A program made the position numbers and the translations under genes. From assembly GCF_015207035.1 (NCBI RefSeq), contig NZ_JADEXQ010000008.1, positions 1 through 64,000 of the forward strand: a DNA stretch of 64,000 nt, read 5' to 3'. Position 1 is the first letter of the stretch. The number at the start of each line of letters is the position of its first letter. Shown in pieces: positions 8,847 to 17,667 of the stretch. Origin of the DNA: Romeriopsis navalis LEGE 11480. Lineage in GTDB: Bacteria > Cyanobacteriota > Cyanobacteriia > Leptolyngbyales > Leptolyngbyaceae. A model generated the notes under the pieces. It searched no databases, was not told the DNA's origin, and worked only from the letters and a program-made list of their open reading frames with translations.

Positions 8847-10373
8847 ATGCTGGCAAGAATTTGGAGCGCGGCACTGATTGGCATTGATGCCGTGAAGATC
8901 GGGGTCGAAGTCGATATCGCCAATGGACTACCGGCAACAGTGATTGTGGGATTACCCGATGGCGCGGTACAGGAAAGCAAAGAGCGGGTCAAAGCCGCGA
9001 TTAAGAATTCCGGGTTAGGGTTTCCGCTACGGCGCATTATTATTAACCTCGCGCCCGCCGATATTCGCAAGGAAGGCCCGATTTTTGATCTGCCAATTAG
9101 CGTTGGTATTCTGGCCGCCTATGAGCAGATTAGCGCCGAGTTTTTAGACAATTATTTGTTCTTAGGGGAGCTATCCCTCGATGGCAGTCTCCGACCGGTG
9201 ACCGGGGTATTGGCGATCGCCGCCACCGCCCAGAAATTAGGCTTCAAAAACCTTGTCGTCCCGGCGGATAATGCCCGCGAAGCCGCCGTCGTCAAAGGAC
9301 TTTCCGTTTTCGGCTTCGAGCACCTGCGTGAAGTCGCAGATTTCCTGACCGATCCGACTTCTGTCCAACCCCTGAAGCTGGATGGCGAAGCCGAACTCAA
9401 CCAAACGCAATTCAGTGGCGAGGACTTACGCGATGTCAAAGGTCAAAGCCAAGCCCGTCGTGCTTTAGAAATTGCCGCCGCTGGCGGGCACAATTTAGTT
9501 TTCGTCGGACCGCCTGGAAGTGGCAAGACGATGTTAGCCAAACGTTTATCGGGAATCTTGCCCAAGTTGTCCTTTGAAGAAGCCCTAGAGATTACCCGAG
9601 TTCACTCCGTGGCTGGATTACTCAAAGATAAGGGAGAACTGGTGACACACCGCCCCTTTCGGAGTCCTCACCACTCGGCGTCTGGGGTTTCCCTCGTTGG
9701 CGGCGGCAGTTTTCCCAAACCGGGGGAAATCTCACTGTCCCACCGCGGCATTTTGTTTTTGGACGAGCTAACGGAATTTAAACGCGACGTGTTGGAGTTT
9801 CTGCGGCAACCGCTGGAAGATGGCTATGTGACAATCACACGCACCCGTCAATCCGTCGTCTTTCCAGCGCAGTTTACGCTAGTTGCCAGTACCAACCCTT
9901 GCCCATGCGGATTCTTTGGCGACTCGATCCAGCCTTGCACCTGCTCACCCAATGCCCGAGAACGCTACTGGGCAAAACTATCAGGTCCATTGATGGATCG
10001 AATTGATCTACAAGTCCGGGTCGGACGGCTCAAACCCGAGGAAGTCACCCAAAAAGCCTACGGTGAAGACTCAACCTCAGTGCGACAAAGGGTCCAAACC
10101 GCAAGGGAAGCGGCACAAGCACGATTTAAGCAAACTAAACTCCAGTGCAATGCCGATATGCAGAGTTCTCATTTACGCCAATGGTGCGAACTCGATGAAG
10201 CAACCAATCGACTACTCGAAGGGGCGATTCGGAAGCTGGGATTATCCATGCGGGCCAGCGATCGCGTGCTCAAGGTGGCCCGAACAATCGCTGATTTGGC
10301 TGGCGATCGTGAACTCCAAACCCAACATGTGGCGGAAGCGATTCAGTACCGCACCATCGATCGGATGCAATAG
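8847..10373 (+). CDS. comM: ComM/YifB family AAA+ helicase, Mg-chelatase-like
   Basis: Branch-migration helicase of the YifB/ComM family, which extends heteroduplex during integration of transformed DNA. The 508 residues have an N-terminal LonB-like domain (1-180, with GLPDGAVQESKERVKAA), then an AAA+ core with Walker A GPPGSGKT near residue 225, Walker B ILFLDELTEF, and a Cys-rich zinc segment CPCGFFGD...CTC near 350-365. A C-terminal Mg_chelatase_C helical domain follows. The ATG is preceded by a purine-rich AGTAGGA. The presence of comM fits a naturally transformable cyanobacterium that also carries type IV pilus genes. Confidence 0.93.
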   Translation: MLARIWSAALIGIDAVKIGVEVDIANGLPATVIVGLPDGAVQESKERVKAAIKNSGLGFPLRRIIINLAPADIRKEGPIFDLPISVGILAAYEQISAEFLDNYLFLGELSLDGSLRPVTGVLAIAATAQKLGFKNLVVPADNAREAAVVKGLSVFGFEHLREVADFLTDPTSVQPLKLDGEAELNQTQFSGEDLRDVKGQSQARRALEIAAAGGHNLVFVGPPGSGKTMLAKRLSGILPKLSFEEALEITRVHSVAGLLKDKGELVTHRPFRSPHHSASGVSLVGGGSFPKPGEISLSHRGILFLDELTEFKRDVLEFLRQPLEDGYVTITRTRQSVVFPAQFTLVASTNPCPCGFFGDSIQPCTCSPNARERYWAKLSGPLMDRIDLQVRVGRLKPEEVTQKAYGEDSTSVRQRVQTAREAAQARFKQTKLQCNADMQSSHLRQWCELDEATNRLLEGAIRKLGLSMRASDRVLKVARTIADLAGDRELQTQHVAEAIQYRTIDRMQ

Positions 10374-10426
10374 GGCACGCATAAAGTTAAGCAGTCAGGC
10401 GCCGGACGGGAAATCCTCCGAGCAAT

Positions 10427-10455
10427 TTGAGTGCCGTCCCCCCAAGCGGTACAAT
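10427..10455 (+). promoter_or_regulatory. Sigma-70 type promoter of purB
   Basis: A -35 element TTGAGT (10427-10432) and a -10 element TACAAT (10450-10455) are separated by exactly 17 nt. The expected transcription start is about 10462, giving a short leader before the TTG start at 10485. Confidence 0.6.
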
Positions 10456-10484
10456 AGCCAACTGTTGTATTCGGCGGCACCACC

Positions 10485-11780
10485 TTGATTGAACGTTATA
10501 CCTTGCCCGAGATGGGCGCAATTTGGAGCGATCAGTATAAGTTCCAGACCTGGCTGGATGTGGAGGTTGCCGTCTGCGAAGCCCAAGCGGAGTTGGGCTA
10601 TATCCCCCGAGAAGCAGTCGCCGAAATCAAAGCGAAAGCCAATTTCGAGATCGAACGCATTCTCGAAATTGAGCGCGAAGTCAAGCACGATGTCATCGCC
10701 TTCCTTACAAATGTTAATGAGTACGTTGGGGATGCCGGACGCTACATTCACCTCGGCATGACGAGCTCGGATGTGCTCGATACGGCCTTATCGTTGCAAA
10801 TCGTTGCCAGCATGGACTTGGTGATGAAAAAGCTCGAAGACTGCATTCAAGCAATTCGCTACCAGGCACAGCAGCACCGCGATACTGTGATGATCGGTCG
10901 TTCCCACGGAATTCATGCAGAGCCGATTACCTTTGGCTTTAAGCTCGCCGGATGGTTAGCCGAAATGATGCGCAACCGCGATCGCCTAATCGCATTAAAG
11001 AAAGGCATTGCCGTGGGTCAAATCTCCGGTGCAGTCGGCACCTATGCCAATATCGATCCACAAATTGAGGCATTAACCTGTCAGAAACTCAGCCTTGAAC
11101 CCGATCCGGCATCGACACAGGTGATTTCACGCGATCGCCATGCTGACCTGATGAACGGTTTAGCCTTGATCTGCGCATCGATGGAACGCTTTGCGGTTGA
11201 AATTCGCAACCTGCAGCGCACCGATGTATTAGAAGTCGAGGAGTATTTCTCAAAGGGGCAAAAAGGTTCGTCAGCCATGCCGCACAAGCGTAATCCAATT
11301 CGCACAGAGCGACTCACTGGCATGGCACGGTTAGTGCGCGGTTACGCCGTCGCGGCTGTTGAGAACGTCGCACTGTGGCATGAACGAGACATTTCCCATA
11401 GTTCTGTCGAGCGGGTGGCCTTCCCAGATGCGTTCATCCTGACCCACTTCATGCTGAATGAAACAACTGACCTCGTGAAACATCTGCTGGTTCATACGAA
11501 GAATATGACCCGCAACATGAACCTCTACGGTGGGGTGGTATTTAGTCAGCGGGTCTTATTAGCACTCATTGGCAAAGGGATGAAACGCGAGGATGCCTAT
11601 GCGATCGTCCAAACCTGCGCCATGAGCGAGTGGAATGTCGAAGGTGGGAACTTCCGCGCCCGCATTGAGGAAAATGCTCAGGTCACCGAAGTGCTCTCAG
11701 CGGATGAGATTGCGGATTGCTTTGAAGCAAAACATCATCTGAAGAACCTCGACCAGGTTTATCAACGTTTAGGGATTTAG
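10485..11780 (+). CDS. purB: Adenylosuccinate lyase
   Basis: Catalyses two steps of purine synthesis: SAICAR to AICAR plus fumarate, and adenylosuccinate to AMP plus fumarate. The 431 residues belong to the fumarase/aspartase superfamily. Visible features are the N-terminal IERYTLPEMGAIW, the TSSDVLDTA segment, the catalytic His region GRSHGIHAEP, and the signature loop GSSAMPHKRNP with the catalytic Ser. The start is a TTG giving MIERYTLP, the usual N-terminus of the family, and it lies 30 bp after a good promoter. It probably forms a single-gene unit. Confidence 0.95.
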   Translation: MIERYTLPEMGAIWSDQYKFQTWLDVEVAVCEAQAELGYIPREAVAEIKAKANFEIERILEIEREVKHDVIAFLTNVNEYVGDAGRYIHLGMTSSDVLDTALSLQIVASMDLVMKKLEDCIQAIRYQAQQHRDTVMIGRSHGIHAEPITFGFKLAGWLAEMMRNRDRLIALKKGIAVGQISGAVGTYANIDPQIEALTCQKLSLEPDPASTQVISRDRHADLMNGLALICASMERFAVEIRNLQRTDVLEVEEYFSKGQKGSSAMPHKRNPIRTERLTGMARLVRGYAVAAVENVALWHERDISHSSVERVAFPDAFILTHFMLNETTDLVKHLLVHTKNMTRNMNLYGGVVFSQRVLLALIGKGMKREDAYAIVQTCAMSEWNVEGGNFRARIEENAQVTEVLSADEIADCFEAKHHLKNLDQVYQRLGI

Positions 11781-12108
11781 CGGGCGCGTTAACGCCTAAC
11801 TCCGAAGGCGCCAATTCAGCATCACTGACTTCCCCAACGTGTTAGTTAGTGGTGCGCCACCACATCTTCCACAGAGATTTCCACCAACTCCGGCAATCAA
11901 AATTTCCCGATTTTCCAGCATTGCAGTTCGTCGCAACAATCGCAGCAGTAGTGCTGTCTCCACCATAGGCATTTGGCATCGGTCTCACTTCACAATTTCA
12001 TTGCAGCATCGCTGCATCATATAAATTTTAGGGGATTTCTAAGGGGATTTCTAAACAGCGACAAGTCGCATGTTTTAATCTAGTTATGCGTGTCTATCTG
12101 TTGATCTT
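11781..12108. other. Intergenic region before hupE-like gene, with tandem 12-mer
   Basis: No gene is visible. Two perfect head-to-tail copies of AGGGGATTTCTA occupy 12030-12041 and 12042-12053, 55 bp before the downstream start codon. A small hairpin (gcagc/gctgc) lies at 12003-12015. The tandem 12-mer may be an operator, but there is no independent support. Confidence 0.5.
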
Positions 12109-13335
12109 ATGCCTACCAAACTGCGTCGTGCCAATGTTACGAGGTTTGTGATTGCAGTTTTTAGCTGCCTAATTTGCCTTTTCAGTTTTACGCACGTGCC
12201 CAAAGCGCTGGCGCATAACTTAGACCAAAGTTATCTGTATTTTCAGGTCACGGATAAGACCCTGGCAGCGCGGGCTGAGCTACCGGTTAAAGACCTCAAT
12301 GAGATTCTCAAACTCGGTTTACCCAACGATCGTAAAGTCAGCCCGGAAGAGCTTCAGCCGCACCTTGAGCAAATCAAATCCTATGTTGCACGCAATATGG
12401 ATATTCAGTGTGCACCGCAGAATTGTGATTTGATCTTCCAGAAATACGATGTCCTGGAGTCCCGCGTCCAATTTCTCCAACTGAGTTATCAAGTCACGGG
12501 ATTTCAAACCCGGCCTGACACCGTACAAGCGAGGTATGATGCAATTTTGGCGGATAAAACGTCAAAATATACGAATATGGTGCTGATTGAGCAGAACTGG
12601 AACGCTGGCACGTTTGGCAATGAAGCCACTCCGTTGCTGATCTTCACCGAACCCGGTAAAACCCACAAAGTCGAGTTTGCCGCAGGCAGTTTTTGGCAAG
12701 GCTTTAGTACGATCGTGCAGCTCGGAATTAACCATATCCTTTCCGGGATTGATCACGTTCTATTCCTCGTCGCGCTCTTATTGCCATCCGTCTTGCGTCG
12801 CCAAGACGATCGCTGGCAACCGGTTGAAAAATTCTCTAAATCCTTTATCTACATCATTAAAATCGCAACGGCATTTACCATTGCCCACAGTATTACGCTG
12901 GGTCTTGCGAGTTTAGAGATTGTCAACTTGCCTGCACGTCTCGTCGAGTCAATTATTGCCGCGTCAATTGGCCTCGCCGTAATCGAGATTTTCTATCCCA
13001 TTTTCAAAGGACGCACTTGGTTCGTGATTTTCCTGTTCGGTCTATTTCACGGATTTGGCTTTGCCGAAATCATGGGCGAACTGGGGATCACCAGTCAACA
13101 TGCCGTGCTCTCATTGTTTGGATTTAACCTCGGTGTCGAGATTGGTCAGTTAGCCATCATTGCCGTTGTCTTTCCGTTCCTCTACCTGTTGCGGAAACAA
13201 CGATTTTATCCCTCCTTAATTCTCAAAGGGGGCGGTTTAGCATTGGGCATACTATCGCTTTATTGGTTTATTGAGCGGGCATTTGCCGTCAATCTGCCCG
13301 TTGGCCCGATTGTTCAAGGATTAATGCCGGGCTAG
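12109..13335 (+). CDS. HupE/UreJ family membrane protein with extracytoplasmic domain
   Basis: Predicted metal-permease-like protein of the HupE/UreJ_2 group. A signal peptide (about residues 10-36, ending in KALAHN) leads into an extracytoplasmic beta-rich domain of about 170 residues. Six to seven transmembrane helices follow, carrying the family motifs GINHILSGIDHVLFLVALL, FTIAHSITL and LFGLFHGFGFAE, whose His and Asp residues could bind Ni or another metal. Family members are linked to nickel uptake for hydrogenase or urease, but many, like this one, stand alone and their substrate is unproven. It is not obviously part of the NRPS cluster that starts 94 bp downstream. Confidence 0.85.
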   Translation: MPTKLRRANVTRFVIAVFSCLICLFSFTHVPKALAHNLDQSYLYFQVTDKTLAARAELPVKDLNEILKLGLPNDRKVSPEELQPHLEQIKSYVARNMDIQCAPQNCDLIFQKYDVLESRVQFLQLSYQVTGFQTRPDTVQARYDAILADKTSKYTNMVLIEQNWNAGTFGNEATPLLIFTEPGKTHKVEFAAGSFWQGFSTIVQLGINHILSGIDHVLFLVALLLPSVLRRQDDRWQPVEKFSKSFIYIIKIATAFTIAHSITLGLASLEIVNLPARLVESIIAASIGLAVIEIFYPIFKGRTWFVIFLFGLFHGFGFAEIMGELGITSQHAVLSLFGFNLGVEIGQLAIIAVVFPFLYLLRKQRFYPSLILKGGGLALGILSLYWFIERAFAVNLPVGPIVQGLMPG

Positions 13336-13349
13336 GGATTTACAGCAAG

Positions 13350-13378
13350 TTGATGGCGGATTAGGCTGACGCCACAAT
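13350..13378 (+). promoter_or_regulatory. Candidate promoter of the NRPS operon
   Basis: TTGATG (13350-13355) and CACAAT (13373-13378) are spaced by 17 nt and lie about 50 bp before the first biosynthetic gene. The -10 is imperfect, so this is a weak call. Confidence 0.3.
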
Positions 13379-13429
13379 TTACACACCAAGCTCCACCTAC
13401 AGCAAATTCCTTTCAGTCACTCTACACTT

Positions 13430-14569
13430 ATGGTTGCTTCGATGCCTGTTCCCACAATTAATCATCAGAATCAGGTAACTCGCTCATCTCATTTACAGAC
13501 TAGGGTCCTCTGCGTCGAAGATATCCGCGGCATTGTACATTCCGTAGGACTAGACACCCTCATGGACGAGATGATTGCACGGCTGACTCAGGCCTTCGAG
13601 CAGTTCGATCCAACGGAGACGATCGTCCCGGTACGCACGGGGTTTAACTACAGTCTTCCCCATGTCGGACTAGTCGAATGGATGCCACTGTTTCAGAAGC
13701 ACTCCCAGATTATGGTCAAAGCCGTGGGTTATCATCCGCAAAACCCGCACTTACATCAACTGCCAACGGTACTTTCAACGCTATCCGCCTACGATCCAAC
13801 CTCCGGCCATCTGTTAGCGGTCATGGATGGCACATTTCTGACCGCACTCCGGACTGGCGCAACATCCGCGATCGCCAGCCAATGCTTCGCCAAACCCGAT
13901 AGTCAAATTCTAGGCTTGATTGGGACCGGGGCACAAGCCGTCACCCAACTCCATGCACTATCACGTTGCTTCAAGCTCAAACAAGTCTTGATCTTTGATG
14001 CTGATCCCGACGTCAGCCAATCCTTTGCCGCACGAACCGCTAGCCTCAACTTAGGGGAGCTCACAATTCGGGCGGCTCCGGTGACGGAAATTGTCGCAAC
14101 CGCCGATATTCTTTGCACTGCCACCTCGGTCGATATTGGTCATGGCCCCGTCTTTGATGACCAGGAAGCAATTAAGCCTTGGCTGCACATTAATGCGGTA
14201 GGCGCGGATTTTCCCGGCAAATTTGAAGTTCCCCATCACTTACTGAACCGCAGCTTTGTTTGTCCTGACTTTCGCCAACAAGCCATCATTGAAGGTGAAT
14301 GCCAGCAGATCCAGGATGGTCAAGCGATTGGCGCAGAGCTATTTGAAGTCGTCCAACAGCCCCAGGTCTATTCCAGCTATCAACAACAATCCACTGTGTT
14401 TGACTCAACGGGCTTTGCCCTTGAAGATCAAGTCGCGATGAATATGCTCCTCGACTATGCCACAAAGCTGGACGTAGGCAGCTGGATGAACTTAGAAAGC
14501 AGCGCCAGTGATGTTAAAAATCCCTATGGTTTTGCGACGGAACACGCCGCCGTGCAACCCATCACTTAA
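13430..14569 (+). CDS. Ornithine cyclodeaminase / mu-crystallin family protein
   Basis: NAD-dependent enzyme of the ornithine cyclodeaminase family, members of which turn ornithine into proline, lysine into pipecolate, or act as alanine/diaminopropionate dehydrogenases. The sequence shows the substrate-loop segment VMDGTFLTALRTGATSA, the Rossmann GLIGTGAQAVTQLHAL, and AVGADFPGKFE, which matches the family's catalytic-Asp G-x-D-x-PGK motif. At 379 residues it is somewhat longer than usual (about 330-350), with extra N- and C-terminal sequence. It is first in the NRPS operon, next to an acyl-CoA dehydrogenase, a stand-alone A enzyme and a carrier protein. The most economical role is supply of L-proline or a similar cyclic amino acid as building block. 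ATG at 13442 is an alternative start. Confidence 0.85.
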   Translation: MVASMPVPTINHQNQVTRSSHLQTRVLCVEDIRGIVHSVGLDTLMDEMIARLTQAFEQFDPTETIVPVRTGFNYSLPHVGLVEWMPLFQKHSQIMVKAVGYHPQNPHLHQLPTVLSTLSAYDPTSGHLLAVMDGTFLTALRTGATSAIASQCFAKPDSQILGLIGTGAQAVTQLHALSRCFKLKQVLIFDADPDVSQSFAARTASLNLGELTIRAAPVTEIVATADILCTATSVDIGHGPVFDDQEAIKPWLHINAVGADFPGKFEVPHHLLNRSFVCPDFRQQAIIEGECQQIQDGQAIGAELFEVVQQPQVYSSYQQQSTVFDSTGFALEDQVAMNMLLDYATKLDVGSWMNLESSASDVKNPYGFATEHAAVQPIT

Positions 14570-14613
14570 GTTTGGACGATCGCCATCATTTTTCACTCTA
14601 CCCAAGACATGCA

Positions 14614-15762
14614 ATGGATTTTTCCTGGTCCGATGAACAACTTGCGTTTAAGCAAAAAGTGGTGCAATTTGCGCAGGACCACCTGAATGACAATATTGTC
14701 GAGCGCGACCATCACGGCCAATTTTCTTGGGAGAACTGGAAACAGTGTGCCGCGTTCGGGATTCAGGGCATGTGTATGCCAGAAGCCTACAGTGCATCGC
14801 CGGCATTAGACATCATGACTGCGGTGTTGGCCATGGAAGCATTGGGCTACGGCTGTCATGATAATGGTCTGACATTAGCGCTGAATGCCCAGATGTGGAC
14901 GGTGCAGATCCTACTATTGAAGTTTGGGACTGACGACCAAAAGCAACGCTATCTACCCCGCTTATGTAACGGTGAATGGATTGGGGTCCATGCCCTGTCT
15001 GAACCCAACTCCGGCTCCGATGTCTATAGCCTCACAACCCGCGCCGAAAAGTGTGAAGGGGGCTATAAACTCAACGGGCACAAAAAGTTTGTCACCTGTG
15101 CCCCCATCTGCAACCTGGCCTTAGTCTTCGCCACCCTCGATCCCAGCTTAGGGAAATGGGGCGTCACGGCATTTCTAGTCGAACGTGAGTCAACCGGATT
15201 TGCTACCGGCCCGGTCAAGGAGAAAATGGGGCTCCGCACCGCTCCATTTGGCGAGATCTACTTTGAGGATTGTTTTGTCCCAGAGGCGAATCGTTTAGGC
15301 CCAGAAGGTGCTGGATTTAGCTTCTCTCATAGCTCACTTGAATACGATCGCTGCTTTAACCTCGCCAGTGAGTTAGGCACGATGGAACGGCAATTGGAAC
15401 AAACCGTTGAATATGCCAAATCCCGCGAACAATACGGACAACCAATCGGCAAGTTCCAATCAGTTTCAAATCGCGTTGCCGATATGAAGCTGCGACTGGA
15501 AACCGCACGGCTATTACTCTATAAAGTCGCTTGGCTCAAAGAACGTGATCAACCGGCAATGCTAGAAGCCGCCCTGCTCAAACTCTATCTGAGTGAATGC
15601 TTTGTGGCCTCCGGACTGGACGCTGTACGGATTCATGGCGGGAATGGGTACCTAAGCGAGCATGGGGTCGAACGGGATCTGCGGGACGCCATCGGCGGGG
15701 TGATTTATGCGGGCACCTCGGATATTCAACGCAATATTATCGCGCGGTCACTGGGGTTATAG
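14614..15762 (+). CDS. Acyl-CoA dehydrogenase family, candidate prolyl-carrier oxidase
   Basis: FAD-dependent dehydrogenase fold, 382 residues from the ATG at 14614 (a TTG at 14572 would add 14 residues without family sequence). Features include the flavin-site segment ALSEPNSGSDVYSL, GLRTAPFGEIYF, the helix LEYDRCFNLASELG, SREQYGQPIGKFQ and the C-terminal IHGGNGY...IYAGTSDIQRNII. The catalytic Glu of medium-chain enzymes (IYEGT) is Ala here. A base would have to come from the LEYDR helix, as in isovaleryl-CoA-type and prolyl-carrier oxidases, though Asp rather than Glu stands there. Its position between a cyclodeaminase and an A enzyme plus carrier protein resembles the PltE/AnaB arrangement that oxidises prolyl-S-carrier to pyrrolyl or dehydroprolyl, so this role is inferred. 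Confidence 0.82.
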   Translation: MDFSWSDEQLAFKQKVVQFAQDHLNDNIVERDHHGQFSWENWKQCAAFGIQGMCMPEAYSASPALDIMTAVLAMEALGYGCHDNGLTLALNAQMWTVQILLLKFGTDDQKQRYLPRLCNGEWIGVHALSEPNSGSDVYSLTTRAEKCEGGYKLNGHKKFVTCAPICNLALVFATLDPSLGKWGVTAFLVERESTGFATGPVKEKMGLRTAPFGEIYFEDCFVPEANRLGPEGAGFSFSHSSLEYDRCFNLASELGTMERQLEQTVEYAKSREQYGQPIGKFQSVSNRVADMKLRLETARLLLYKVAWLKERDQPAMLEAALLKLYLSECFVASGLDAVRIHGGNGYLSEHGVERDLRDAIGGVIYAGTSDIQRNIIARSLGL

Positions 15763-15765
15763 AAC

Positions 15766-17367
15766 ATGATGTATCACCTATCGCAAATTCTGGATCGCTC
15801 CGCCGCTCAGTTCGCTGATCGCGAAGCCTTCCGCTGTGATGGCGCAGGTATCACTTATCGCACGCTACAGCAACAAGCGAATGGCCTCGCACATTGGTTA
15901 GTTGACCAAGGGGTAAAACGCGGTGATCGAGTAGGGATTTACCTCAACAAAAGCCTCGAAACGGCGATCGCCGTTTATGGCATCTGGAAAGCTGGGGCCG
16001 CCTATGTGCCCCTTGATCCGAGTGCGCCAATCACCCGGACCGCAGAGGTGATTAATCATTGCGGGATTCGTCATTTGCTGACCCAAAAATCAAAACGGGC
16101 GCAGCTACCGGCAATCCTCGCAGCTTGCCCAGCGCTCAACTATGTCCTCGGCATCCCCGATCAGATTGAATTACCCGAGGCGATTCATCGCTGCGACTGG
16201 TCTGATTTAACACTCGACGCAACGGCCCCAAAACTGCACCTGATGGAGCAAGATTTGGCTTACATCATGTATACCTCCGGCTCAACTGGCACACCGAAAG
16301 GAATTATGCATACCCATCGCAGTGGGCTGAATTATGCCCAGATGGCCGCCACCATCTATGGCTTGAAATATACCGATCGATTAGGCAACCACTCCCCCTT
16401 GCACTTCGATATGTCCACCCTCGATTACTTCGCTGGGCCGCTGGTGGGCGCCACGACCGTCATTATCCCCGAAGCCTACACCAAGCTCCCGGCGAGTCTC
16501 TCACAGCTCGTGCAGGATGAGGAATTAACCGTATGGTACTCGGTGCCATTTGCCTTAATCCAGCTGTTATTGCGCGGGGTGCTTGACGAACGAAATCTCC
16601 GTTCATTGCGCTGGGTGTTATTTGGTGGAGAGCCTTACCCGGCAAAATACATGTACGACTTAATGGCAAAACTCCCCCAAGCCCAATTCAGTAATGTCTA
16701 CGGGCCGGCAGAGATTAATCAATGTAGCTATTATCATGTACCGGCCTTAACTAACGAAACATCCGATACAGCCGCTGTCGCTCCGATCGGCAAAATTTGG
16801 CCCAACGCCGAAGCACGCGTCGTCAATGAGCAAGATGAACTGGTCCCAGCCGGTGCAATCGGTGAATTACTCGTGCGCACACCCACCATGATGAACGGTT
16901 ACTGGCAACGGCCTGATTTGAACGAGCAGGCATTCTATCGTTGCACGATCGCCCATCAAGCCGCCGTGTTTTACCGCACCGGGGACTTAGTCCAACAGCA
17001 GACTGATGGGAATTACCAATTCATTGGCCGTAAGGATCGACAAATTAAAGCGCGGGGTTATCGGATCGAACTCGATGAAGTAGAAGCGGCCCTAGTCGGA
17101 CATCCTCAGGTAGAAGCAGCCGCCGCCTACGCAGTGCCCCACGCCGCCCATAGTCAGCAAATTGAAGCAGCCGTAATTTTGCAGGCGGACAGCCAACTGG
17201 CCGCAGACGACCTAATTAGTCACGCCGCCGCGCACTTACCAACCTACGCCGTCCCCAAAAAGTTGATCATTGCCCCCAACCTGCCCCGCACTGGCACCGG
17301 CAAAATTGACCGCACGGCCTTAAAACAGCAGGCATTACAACAACAAGCACTAGCCGCACCATCGTAA
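15766..17367 (+). CDS. Stand-alone NRPS adenylation enzyme (candidate prolyl-AMP ligase)
   Basis: Activates an amino acid as AMP ester and loads it on a carrier protein, presumably the small one encoded next. The 533 residues have all core motifs: A3 YTSGSTGTPKG (about 169), A5 NVYGPAEIN, A7 YRTGDLV, A8 GRKDRQIKARGYRIELDEVE and A10 RTGTGKID with the catalytic Lys. Specificity residues read by eye are D-M-L-Y-L-G-V-Q-C. They share D, L, Y, L and C in place with the published code of the prolyl enzyme PltF (DLLYLALVC), but the match is partial. It begins 3 bp after the dehydrogenase stop, so the two are translationally linked. Proline or a related imino acid is the best guess given the upstream cyclodeaminase. 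Confidence 0.87.
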   Translation: MMYHLSQILDRSAAQFADREAFRCDGAGITYRTLQQQANGLAHWLVDQGVKRGDRVGIYLNKSLETAIAVYGIWKAGAAYVPLDPSAPITRTAEVINHCGIRHLLTQKSKRAQLPAILAACPALNYVLGIPDQIELPEAIHRCDWSDLTLDATAPKLHLMEQDLAYIMYTSGSTGTPKGIMHTHRSGLNYAQMAATIYGLKYTDRLGNHSPLHFDMSTLDYFAGPLVGATTVIIPEAYTKLPASLSQLVQDEELTVWYSVPFALIQLLLRGVLDERNLRSLRWVLFGGEPYPAKYMYDLMAKLPQAQFSNVYGPAEINQCSYYHVPALTNETSDTAAVAPIGKIWPNAEARVVNEQDELVPAGAIGELLVRTPTMMNGYWQRPDLNEQAFYRCTIAHQAAVFYRTGDLVQQQTDGNYQFIGRKDRQIKARGYRIELDEVEAALVGHPQVEAAAAYAVPHAAHSQQIEAAVILQADSQLAADDLISHAAAHLPTYAVPKKLIIAPNLPRTGTGKIDRTALKQQALQQQALAAPS

Positions 17368-17427
17368 ACATCACGCACTGAACTCACTGGATTGACCGTT
17401 CTTTTGCCCTATCCTCGGACTTGATTT

Positions 17428-17667
17428 ATGGACACCCAAAACATCCTCAAAACGTACATTAGTCAAACCCTACTCAACGATCGTCAACTCGTTGAGATTG
17501 ATGATGATTTACTCGGGGAATCCATCATCGATTCCATGGGCGTCATGCAGCTAGTCGCATTTGTTGAAATGACCTTTAATTGCAAAGTCCCACAGTCCGA
17601 TATCACCATCACAAACTTCCGAACCATCAAAGCGATCGATACCTACTTGAGCAATAGGAGCTTGTAA
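17428..17667 (+). CDS. Stand-alone peptidyl/acyl carrier protein
   Basis: A 79-residue carrier protein carrying a 4'-phosphopantetheine arm on Ser36 in the motif SIIDSMGVMQLV, with an acidic helix II typical of carrier proteins. It follows the stand-alone A enzyme by 60 bp, and its stop codon overlaps the next start by one base (TAATG), so it is translated with NRPS 1. It probably presents the activated and possibly oxidised starter to the N-terminal condensation domain of NRPS 1. A phosphopantetheinyl transferase is not in the window. Confidence 0.9.
   Translation: MDTQNILKTYISQTLLNDRQLVEIDDDLLGESIIDSMGVMQLVAFVEMTFNCKVPQSDITITNFRTIKAIDTYLSNRSL

Noticed and set aside
11839-12024. 61-codon ORF before the HupE/UreJ-like gene
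   Set aside because: Low complexity, no domain, no ribosome binding site.
13430-17667. Anatoxin-a type cluster
   Set aside because: The starter cassette resembles anaB-D, but there are no polyketide synthases as in anatoxin clusters, and the following genes are pure NRPS.
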